Shown one piece after another: positions 16,977-24,839 of a stretch of DNA of 64,000 nucleotides. The translations under genes were made by a program, and so were the position numbers. The stretch lies in the NCBI GenBank assembly GCA_021107945.1, contig JAIORV010000160.1, forward strand, positions 1 to 64,000, written 5' to 3'. Origin of the DNA: Vulcanimicrobiota bacterium (GTDB taxonomy: Bacteria; Vulcanimicrobiota; JAJTBE01). A model generated the notes under the pieces. That model searched no databases, was not told the origin of the DNA, and worked only from the letters and a program-made list of their open reading frames with translations. The stretch's first letter is position 1, and every line of letters starts with the position of its first letter.

Positions 16977-18596
16977 CTTCTCAAACAAACTTATAAAATT
17001 AAATATCTTCCCGTCAAATAATCCCCTGTCGCTCAATTTGATCTCCGGGATAACCAATAGCGCCATAAATGCGAGAGTCATAAAAGGAGCCCTCAATTTT
17101 GAGCCGTTACCCCTGACGATTTTTGTCATTTTTGAGTATTTTTCGGCAACCCCATATCCATCTGCATCCGTCATCAGACCTGCTATGGGCAGGCTAAGTA
17201 ATTCCTCTTCCCTGTCGATTGCCAGTGAAAGTCCTCCTCTGTTTCTGATTATCATATTGGCTGCACGGGTTATATATTCATCGGAAGTTCCCACGGCAAC
17301 AACATTGTGGGAATCGTGAGCGAATGACGATGCTATCGCTCCGTTCTTCAATCCGAAGTTCCTTACAAATGCAACCGCCGGAGGTACATTCTTGTATCGG
17401 TTCACAACCGTCAGTTTCAGTATATCATTATCCGTGTCGGACACAGCATTATCCCCGGAAAATTTTGCTGGTAAATTCAACCTGCGCGTTATTAGCTGTC
17501 CGTCAATCGCTTCGATAATATTGATAATCTTCCCGGCTTTTTTGACAACAAAATCCTCAACCTTCTTTTCGCCGGAATTAAAATTGTTAATAGTGTCAAC
17601 TTTCATGTTGGTCAGCAAGCTCTTCCCGTTCTCCATAACAAGCTTTCCGTCAATATATGTTTTTAGAGCATTGAAATTTTCGAGGTTATCAACAACAACC
17701 ATGTCGGCGGGATCACCTTTTTGCAGAAGCCCCACTTCCAGACCGTAGTGTTTTATGGGATGCAATATTGCGATGCGCAGAACGTCCATCTTGTCATATC
17801 CCAGCTTGACTGCCCTTGCCGCCATCTGATTTATATGTCCCTTCACAAGATCGTCGGGATGCTTGTCGTCACTGCAAAACATGCATTGATTCGGGAAAGT
17901 GCCGATAAACGGATGCAAGGCGTTGAAATTTTTCGCCGCGGATCCTTCCCTTATGATTAGTTTTAACCCAAGATCAAGTTTCTGTAGTCCTTCTTCATAA
18001 AAATAGGTTTCATGATCCGTCTGAATTCCCGCTGATACATATTTTTTCAGCCCCTCGCCGATAAGTCCGGGAGCATGCCCATCGATCGGTACTTTCAGTT
18101 TCTTTGCCACATCCAATTTTGCCATAACTTCCGGCACCCGATTAATTACTCCGGGATAATTCATCATCTCGCTGAGGTACTTGATTTCCTTTCTTTCAAG
18201 CAGCTTTTCGATTGAATCCGCCTCAAGACGAGCGCCGGAGGTTTCAAAGGATGTAGCCGGGACACAAGATGAAGCCCCAAAATAAAACTTGAACGGCACT
18301 TTGGCGGCGTTTTCAAGCATGAAATCCAATCCCGGAACTCCAAGCACATTGACAATCTCGTGAGGATCCGAGACAGTGGCAACAGTACCGTGAACCACTG
18401 CGAGCCTGGCAAATTCCGATGGTATCAACATCGAGCTTTCGATATGAATATGTGCATCCACAAAACCGGGTATTATATAATTGGAATATTCAGCGCTGTC
18501 TTCAATTATCTCTGTAATTTTCCCATCAGAAACAACAACAGTCCCCGGAAATATTTTTGAATCAACAATATCGACAATGTTTCCAGATATTTTCAT
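16974..18596 (-). CDS. ade: Adenine deaminase
   Basis: 540 residues of the amidohydrolase-superfamily adenine deaminase: metal-binding IIPGFVDAHIHIESSMLIPSEFA, VVHGTVATVSDPHEI, DGHAPGL, QTDHETYFYEEG, FCSDDKHPDDL, and the family-specific C-terminal domain with FAHDSHNVVAVGTSDEYITRAANMI and GGLSLAID. It converts adenine to hypoxanthine and ammonia in purine salvage. Length is somewhat shorter than the ~570-600 of many homologues but all motifs are present. Start ATG at 18596 has GAGGAGG 5 nt upstream. It stands alone, with no permease nearby. Confidence 0.95.
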   Translation of the reverse strand: MKISGNIVDIVDSKIFPGTVVVSDGKITEIIEDSAEYSNYIIPGFVDAHIHIESSMLIPSEFARLAVVHGTVATVSDPHEIVNVLGVPGLDFMLENAAKVPFKFYFGASSCVPATSFETSGARLEADSIEKLLERKEIKYLSEMMNYPGVINRVPEVMAKLDVAKKLKVPIDGHAPGLIGEGLKKYVSAGIQTDHETYFYEEGLQKLDLGLKLIIREGSAAKNFNALHPFIGTFPNQCMFCSDDKHPDDLVKGHINQMAARAVKLGYDKMDVLRIAILHPIKHYGLEVGLLQKGDPADMVVVDNLENFNALKTYIDGKLVMENGKSLLTNMKVDTINNFNSGEKKVEDFVVKKAGKIINIIEAIDGQLITRRLNLPAKFSGDNAVSDTDNDILKLTVVNRYKNVPPAVAFVRNFGLKNGAIASSFAHDSHNVVAVGTSDEYITRAANMIIRNRGGLSLAIDREEELLSLPIAGLMTDADGYGVAEKYSKMTKIVRGNGSKLRAPFMTLAFMALLVIPEIKLSDRGLFDGKIFNFISLFEK

Positions 18597-18882
18597 AGCA
18601 GCCTCCTCGATTGTTTGTTTATTATAGTACTTCCAATTAATTTTGTTCGAAAGCCCTGAATTCCCCCTCCATTTTTGGTTATATGTGTGAGGAAACAGAC
18701 ATTTATTTTTTTGATCTACGGCGAAACGCCACAGCCACCTATGTTGTTATAATGGTGGGGGTGGCGTCCCGCCGCCCAAATTACAAGACATTATTTTCGA
18801 AAAATAGCTAATACAAAATAAAAAGATATATAGGAATGAAGTTGAATAATATATAAAATCAAATAACCGGAGATAGGCCTTT

Positions 18883-21800
18883 ATGAAAGATAAAAGCAAA
18901 TTGGACTTCGAAATTCCACGAGACCTTCCATATTATATCCAGAAAAAACAGGCGGTATTATTCGTCGGAGCGGGGCTTTCGAAAGCGGCGGGATTACCAT
19001 TATGGGGCGAATTTATAGAGATATTGTTAAAAGATTTTGACACTAAGCCCCAGACTGCTGACTTCCTTGACATTGTTGAATACTATGAAAACGAATTCGG
19101 CCGCCCTCGTCTTATGGAAAAATTTCATGATATATTCGGAGCGAGAGGCATAAAGCTCACAGAGGCTCACAAGATAATCGCCAGGCTTCCCTGGAAAACA
19201 ATTGTTACCGGGAACTACGACAGGCTTCTGGAAAAAGCTCTTGAGGAATCGGGAGTTGATTTTAAGACAATTCTAACTAATAAGTCCATTTCTCTGGCAG
19301 CCGGAGATAAGATCAACCTTCTCAAGATGCACGGAGATGTGGATCTGCCTGAATCGATCGTTATATCCCGCACTGATTATGATGAATACAGAAACAAGAA
19401 TTCCTCCCTGATAAACCACCTGCGAAGCCTGATTACCACAAATCCGTTCTTCTTCGTTGGCTTCTCTCTCACGGATCCCAACTTCCGCCTTATCATGAAC
19501 GAGGTATATCAGGATTTGAAGGAATATCAGCGAATGAACTTCGCCCTGTGCGCCGGAATTGATAAATACCAACGGAAGCAATGGGAAAAAAGAAACATCA
19601 AGGCGGTGGATATACTCAATTGGAGTAACTTGACTCCCTTTTTCAAGAGGTTGGAAGAGAAAATTAAAATAGACCCCATTTCCATTCCACGGAGCTCTTT
19701 TGACTCTATAGCAAAAAGGTGGCGGAAAAAGGTTCACGACGGTGAAAAACAGCTTGACCCCAGAGGCATATTCCAACTTGTTCATTCTACAGGGATAATT
19801 AACCTAGAGGATATTTATGTTGAGCCTTTTCTGTCTCCGGGGGGAAAAGCAATGCCTATTTCCATCAGGAGTATCGCGGAATTCAATGCCAAAGATGCCC
19901 TGAGATTAATGTCGGAGGATGACGACACCGATATTAAAAGCATCAGCTCGGGCATATACAGAAGCCAGATTACAAGAGAAGGAAAGAAGCATATATTTCT
20001 TCACGAATCTGAAAGAAAAAAGTTCGAGGAGTTACACGGAAAAAAAATCGGCGATCTTCATGCTCTTGAAAGCCTACTCAGGTTTGAAAAGGATCTCGGT
20101 TTCATAGAGTTTGCAAAACACTGTCCCCGCGCTGTTATTATCGGCGATCCAGGATCGGGAAAAAGCGTCCTGTTACAGTACATGGCATACATATCTTCAG
20201 GAGAAAATAAAATCTTTCGCGATAAATACCTCCCCCTGAGGATTCCCCTGAAAAAATACTCCGCTCACCTTATGAAATCCCCGCAACATGTGCCGCTCAA
20301 AGATTTTATAGTTGAATATGTGCGAAAGAATATCGAGAACGAAGATTATATGGAAGCATTTCTATGGAAGAAAGTTGACGAAGGTAAGGTTCTCCTCCTT
20401 TTTGACGGCGTTGATGAGGTTTCGACCTTGAAGATGAGGGAAAAAGTATGTGCAGAAATACAAAGAGTCATTGATGACCATCACCGATGTCCCTGCTTCA
20501 TTACATCCCGCCCCGCCGGGTATCAGGGAATGGGGTATTTCAACCTGATACCTCACTTTAACCTGAAGCTTTTTAAAAATGAAGAGATAGAGAAATACCT
20601 GCAAAAATGGTTCGAGTTAAGCGGGCCCTGGTACAACGAAAACGAAAAAATTGCTCTCAATCATGCAGTGACCCTATTCAAGGATATCAAAAAAAATGAG
20701 AGCGTTCTGAAACTAGCTCGCACCCCGCTTCTTCTGTTTATCATCGCTCAGATTCACCGGCAGACTATTAAACTTCCTGAACGACGAGTGGAGTTTTATG
20801 ATGCCGCTGTCAAGACAATCGGCAGATCATGGCTTGAATTAAAGGGATTTCAGGAAGGAGTTGATTTCCCGCCCCTCTCGATTCTACTTGACGGGCTGGA
20901 CCTCGTCGCTTTCAATCTACATAAGGATTACGAGGAAAATATTGCCCCCGAGGATACCGTCAGGGATTGGATTGCCGATTCTTTTTGCACCCGGCGGGGA
21001 TATTCGCGTGAGAAGGGATTGGAGGAAGCCGAAGATTTCCTGGAGGCGGTCAGGGAGAAGGTAGGTATCCTGGTTGAGAAAGAAACGGGCAAATACGGAT
21101 TTATTCACCTGACATTCCAGGAATACTTCGCCGCCCGGCATCTATCCGTTGGAAAGGGAACATCATTTGCCACGGATTTCGTCAGGAAATGCAGGCATAA
21201 TCCCCGGTGGAAGGAGGTTATTATGCTTATGGTGGGAATGGCGAATCCAGCTCTTGCCGACAGACTACTCCGCGCCATAATGGAGCCTCCCTCCCTATAT
21301 GAGGATTTCCTTCACCGGGATCTTTTCCTGGCGTCCGAATGCCTCAAGGATCAGCCCGACGGGCTGAGTATTGAAAGGAAACAAGAGATTACTAATAAGC
21401 TTATTGAGGTAATCCAGGGAGATAATGTCGCCATAGCAAGAGGAGAAGCTTTTAATCTCCTTCCTTTTGGGGCTCCCATTGAGTCCTGGAAGAAAGAGGA
21501 CAGGAATTGGATGATGAAAAGACTGGTGAATGAAGATTCAGATGTCCGCCAATCCGCCGTTGAATATTTCACCCAAGCCGCCCCCGACGACCCTGAAATA
21601 AGAAATGAAATGAAGAAAAGACTGGGGGATGAAAATTGGCGTATCCGCAATTCCGCCGTTGAATATTTCACTCAAACCGCCCCCGACGACCCTGAAATAA
21701 GAAATGAAATGAAGAAAAGACTGGGGGATGAAAATTGGCGTATCCGCAATTCCGCCGTTGAATATTTCACTCAAACCGCCCCCGACGACCCTGAAATAAG

Positions 21801-22980
21801 AAATGAAATGAAGAAAAGACTGGGGGATGAAAATTGGCGTATCCGCAATTCCGCCGTTGAATATTTCACCCAAACCGCCTCCGGCGACCCTGAAATAAGA
21901 AATGAAATTATGAAAAGGCTGGCGGATGAATGTGAGGCTGTCCGCTATTCCGCCGTTCAATATTTCACCCAAACCGCCCCCGACGACCCTGAAATAAGAA
22001 ATGAAATTATGAAAAGACTGGGGGATGAAAATTGGTCTGTCAGCAATTCCGCCTTTGAATATTTCACCCAAACCGCCCCCGACGACCCTGAAATAAGAAA
22101 GGAAATGATGAAAAGGCTGGGGGATGAAGATTCAAGTGTCCGCTATTTCGCCGTTCAATATTTCACTCAAATCTCCCCCGAAGACACTGAAATAAGAAAA
22201 GTAATACGTAATAAAATTATGGAAAGACTGGGGGATAAAGATTTAATTGTCCGCAATTCCGCCGTTGAATATTTCACCCAAACCGCCCCCGACGACCCTG
22301 AAATAAGAAAAATAATAAGTAATAAAATTTTGGAAAGAATGGAAATTATGAAAAGAATGGGGGGTAAAGATTTAATTATCGGCGCTCCCGCCGTTCAATA
22401 TTTATTCCAAACCGGCCCCGACGACCCTGAAATAAGAAAAGTAATAAGTAATAAAATTATGGAAAGAAAGGAAATTATGAAAAGCCTGGGGGATGAAGAT
22501 TCAAATATCCGCAATTCCGCCGTTAAATATTTCACCCAAACCGCCCCCGACGACCCTGAAATAAGAAAGGAAATGATGAAAAGGCTGGGGGATGAAGATG
22601 AGGATGTCCGTTTATCCGCCGTTCAATATTTCGCCAAAACCGCCCCCGACGACCCTGAAATAAGAAATAAAATGATGAAAAGGCTGGAGGATAATAATTC
22701 AGATGTCCGCCTTTCCGCCTTTGTATATTTTACAAAAGCCATTAGCAAAGACAAAAAATTTGCAAAACAGATATTGGATTTTATTCAACGAAAGCCCGAA
22801 ATTCTTATTTTGACCCCTGCGTTAATCCCTGACGTTGCAAGGTCCATAAAAAATCACAAGTTTATATCCGATGAATACAAAAAAAGAAGACCCCATTTCC
22901 CGGCAAATGACAAAGAATCATTAGATCATATATACTACAATCTCCTTCTCGAAACCCTCAAACTTGTGGAGGCTGACTAA
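18883..22980 (+). CDS. SIR2-NACHT-HEAT NLR-like protein, probable anti-phage defence
   Basis: 1365 residues. N-terminal SIR2 domain (~15-270): NAD-binding VLFVGAGLSKAAGLPLW, TGNYDRLLE, catalytic-type KMHGDVD (His ~150), TTNPFFFVGFSLTDPNF. Central NACHT ATPase: Walker A GDPGSGKS at 421-428, Walker B LLLFDGVDE at ~505, sensor PCFITSRPAGY, and LTFQEYFAARHLS at the end of the helical region. C-terminus: 11 full HEAT-like repeats (892-1278), mostly 33 residues, plus a partial one. SIR2-STAND proteins such as Avs5 and NACHT proteins defend against phage by depleting NAD+ once the C-terminal repeats sense an invader; this protein fits that plan. It stands alone between ade and repeat-rich spacer. 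No partner gene is needed for this class. Function is inferred from architecture. Confidence 0.9.
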   Translation: MKDKSKLDFEIPRDLPYYIQKKQAVLFVGAGLSKAAGLPLWGEFIEILLKDFDTKPQTADFLDIVEYYENEFGRPRLMEKFHDIFGARGIKLTEAHKIIARLPWKTIVTGNYDRLLEKALEESGVDFKTILTNKSISLAAGDKINLLKMHGDVDLPESIVISRTDYDEYRNKNSSLINHLRSLITTNPFFFVGFSLTDPNFRLIMNEVYQDLKEYQRMNFALCAGIDKYQRKQWEKRNIKAVDILNWSNLTPFFKRLEEKIKIDPISIPRSSFDSIAKRWRKKVHDGEKQLDPRGIFQLVHSTGIINLEDIYVEPFLSPGGKAMPISIRSIAEFNAKDALRLMSEDDDTDIKSISSGIYRSQITREGKKHIFLHESERKKFEELHGKKIGDLHALESLLRFEKDLGFIEFAKHCPRAVIIGDPGSGKSVLLQYMAYISSGENKIFRDKYLPLRIPLKKYSAHLMKSPQHVPLKDFIVEYVRKNIENEDYMEAFLWKKVDEGKVLLLFDGVDEVSTLKMREKVCAEIQRVIDDHHRCPCFITSRPAGYQGMGYFNLIPHFNLKLFKNEEIEKYLQKWFELSGPWYNENEKIALNHAVTLFKDIKKNESVLKLARTPLLLFIIAQIHRQTIKLPERRVEFYDAAVKTIGRSWLELKGFQEGVDFPPLSILLDGLDLVAFNLHKDYEENIAPEDTVRDWIADSFCTRRGYSREKGLEEAEDFLEAVREKVGILVEKETGKYGFIHLTFQEYFAARHLSVGKGTSFATDFVRKCRHNPRWKEVIMLMVGMANPALADRLLRAIMEPPSLYEDFLHRDLFLASECLKDQPDGLSIERKQEITNKLIEVIQGDNVAIARGEAFNLLPFGAPIESWKKEDRNWMMKRLVNEDSDVRQSAVEYFTQAAPDDPEIRNEMKKRLGDENWRIRNSAVEYFTQTAPDDPEIRNEMKKRLGDENWRIRNSAVEYFTQTAPDDPEIRNEMKKRLGDENWRIRNSAVEYFTQTASGDPEIRNEIMKRLADECEAVRYSAVQYFTQTAPDDPEIRNEIMKRLGDENWSVSNSAFEYFTQTAPDDPEIRKEMMKRLGDEDSSVRYFAVQYFTQISPEDTEIRKVIRNKIMERLGDKDLIVRNSAVEYFTQTAPDDPEIRKIISNKILERMEIMKRMGGKDLIIGAPAVQYLFQTGPDDPEIRKVISNKIMERKEIMKSLGDEDSNIRNSAVKYFTQTAPDDPEIRKEMMKRLGDEDEDVRLSAVQYFAKTAPDDPEIRNKMMKRLEDNNSDVRLSAFVYFTKAISKDKKFAKQILDFIQRKPEILILTPALIPDVARSIKNHKFISDEYKKRRPHFPANDKESLDHIYYNLLLETLKLVEAD
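21556..22716 (+). repeat. Coding tandem repeats of the NACHT protein, 99-bp unit
   Basis: Eleven consecutive units with the core YFTQTAPDDPEIR. Units 1-6 and 10-11 are 99 bp; unit 7 is 111 bp; units 8 and 9 are 129 bp. Units 2 (21655-21753) and 3 (21754-21852) are identical over all 99 bp, and unit 1 differs by two bases, so copies arose very recently or are homogenised by recombination. All length variants are multiples of three. This is protein-coding tandem repetition, not a CRISPR array: there are no unique spacers. Confidence 0.95.
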
Positions 22981-23494
22981 GCTGTTTTAAAAGAAACGAA
23001 TTTATTCAGACCCCTCACTGTAGGAGAGCCTTCCAGGCTCGATTGTCGTGGCAAGATGCCACTCCTGCAAGAGGACTGAATACTCACAAAAAACATGTTG
23101 TTTTTAGCATTTATTCAGACCTCTCTTGTGGGAAGAACTCTACAATCTCGATTTTATGCCGTTTTCAGGCTGGTCGGGAGACCGACACATATCGAAGAAT
23201 TTCCTGAATGTTGTCCTGAGAGATCGCTATTCATGGATAGAGATCCTTCGCTGTGGAATAAATCGGAGAAATGTGAATCTCGTTCTTGAGAAAGGTTTGT
23301 TTGTTCAAGAAAATCGATCGTTTTCCGCTCAGGATGACAAAATGCGCAAGCCTTGTTATTGTGAACCTTTGTGGCCTTTGTAGTTAAAGACATCTTTGAA
23401 AACGAAAAAGTTTGATCCGAACAGATATGTATGTTTATTTAACAAAATCCCCGGTGGTATTTTTCAAAAGAATTAAACAACTATTCATTTATCT
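22981..23494. other. Repeat-rich spacer downstream of the NACHT gene
   Basis: No convincing gene. 23021-23069 is a BIME-like pair: GTAGGAGAGCCTTCCAGGCT-CGAT followed by the inverted TGTCGTGGCAAGATGCCACT-CCTGC, each with its own hairpin. 23111-23190 is a copy of an 80-bp repeat ending GGTCGGGAGACCG whose inverted partner lies at 33640-33720. 23195-23250 resembles the common TCCTGA…GGATCC spacer repeat, and 23361-23390 is a degenerate CTTTGTGG copy. Two short open frames here (near 23095-23383) are built from these repeats and are not credible genes. Confidence 0.65.
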
Positions 23495-24718
23495 CTAATA
23501 TTCATTTATCTTATTCATTGCCTCATCCCACTGTGTATCCTTGGCGAATTGGAGTTTTGGGTATCTCCAGTCCACCTTGTTCGAGTCGGGAATCTCGGCG
23601 TTTAGACCGTGAATGTTTCTCTTGAAGACTGAATGCTCCTCGGCTATTACTGCCCTTTTAACCGTTGTCATTACAAGCTTGCCGTATGCTTTTAACGTCT
23701 CGTCTTTTATGTCTTTACTTTCCGAGATTTGCTCGGCGAAATGGTAGAGGTCCTTGTAGCCGTAGAAACTTTTTGTCTTCTGGGCAATTTTTCTCAACAC
23801 TTCGTTGGGGGTATCGGTTTTTAATATCTGTTTTGCAAGTGAATTGCATGCATCTTTCAGGTTCGGCATTTTCGACAGATCGGTCGCTGAAATTGTGGAT
23901 ATTGCCCAGCTATCGCTCGCATCATCAACAATTTTCTTTGCAAGCGCTTCCGGTGAGATATCTAGCTTCTGCTTTAACGCGCCGTCCAGATTCTGGAGAT
24001 TTTTCTTTGTGAGGAGAGGAACATATGGCCATCCGTCTGCGCCCTCGTTGTTCTCGGAGGCGACCATGTATTTTGCGTTGTCTCTCAGCTCATACGCAAC
24101 CTCGGTTGAAGCCATGAGGCATGCATCGAATCCCAGGACATCGATCTGCCTGCCCGTATCTTTTTGTGCCAGATCCAGGCCTTCTTTTATCTGCGGCGTG
24201 GTCATGTCCCTATAATGGCCGTAGTCGGAAACCGCGCCCCTCCAGGCACCGCCATGATCAGATATAATAAGGGCATAATGCTCGGCGGGATATTTTTCCA
24301 TGCCAAATTTGATAAAATCTGCAAGCTCTTTGGGACTCGCCATGTTTGTACTGCCCATATCCTCGAGAACCGGGGATTTTATCTCGTCCATGTTATCGTC
24401 TTTTATAAGGTAATATCTCTTGCAATCTCTGTTCCCTTTATCCAGTTGGACAACAAGGTTCATATTGGCGGTTGAGCCTACCGATTCCATTTCGTTAACA
24501 TCACTTACCATATATGGCGTCAGGTTGTTATCACCGGCGGCATAATGAAGAATTGTCCACTTTTTAGGAGCTTTTGCATCTTTCCCGGAGTCAAGATCGA
24601 CGGAATCTTTGATTGTATGTTCTGATGTATTCTTTTCCGCGCTTTTTTCCGCATTTGACTTCGTTGATGACTGCGTCAATGCGTTTGTTGCACCGGGATT
24701 GATTCTTCCGATTGTCAT
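23495..24718 (-). CDS. Clostripain-family (C11) cysteine peptidase
   Basis: 407 residues from the chosen ATG at 24718 (GAGGGG 7 nt upstream; the frame is open further back but without a ribosome site). A low-complexity polar N-terminus (NALTQSSTKSNAEKSAEKN) precedes the C11 core: WTILHYAAGDNNLTPYMVSDVNEME, catalytic His in ALIISDHGGAW and catalytic Cys in DVLGFDACLMAS. C11 enzymes cut after Arg or Lys and may self-process. No signal peptide is visible although most relatives are exported, so the N-terminal tail may direct another route or the enzyme may be cytoplasmic. It is 121 bp downstream of the P-type ATPase gene on the same strand. Confidence 0.88.
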   Translation of the reverse strand: MTIGRINPGATNALTQSSTKSNAEKSAEKNTSEHTIKDSVDLDSGKDAKAPKKWTILHYAAGDNNLTPYMVSDVNEMESVGSTANMNLVVQLDKGNRDCKRYYLIKDDNMDEIKSPVLEDMGSTNMASPKELADFIKFGMEKYPAEHYALIISDHGGAWRGAVSDYGHYRDMTTPQIKEGLDLAQKDTGRQIDVLGFDACLMASTEVAYELRDNAKYMVASENNEGADGWPYVPLLTKKNLQNLDGALKQKLDISPEALAKKIVDDASDSWAISTISATDLSKMPNLKDACNSLAKQILKTDTPNEVLRKIAQKTKSFYGYKDLYHFAEQISESKDIKDETLKAYGKLVMTTVKRAVIAEEHSVFKRNIHGLNAEIPDSNKVDWRYPKLQFAKDTQWDEAMNKINEY

Positions 24719-24839
24719 GTTTCTTCCCCTCTCATTACGTTGAAAGAAATATATAGGTCTCTTTTCTTCTATAATTATAATTGAGTTAGTGGCCAAAAAC
24801 AATTAAAAACATGTTAACATATGGTAAAGAATATCGATG

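Noticed and set aside
21556-22716. Regular direct repeats that could suggest a CRISPR array
   Set aside because: The repeats are contiguous, 99 bp, without unique spacers, and form the HEAT region of an open reading frame.
23095-23383. Two short plus-strand open frames after the NACHT gene
   Set aside because: They are composed of dispersed repeats (GGTCGGGAGACCG and CTTTGTGG types) and lack ribosome sites.
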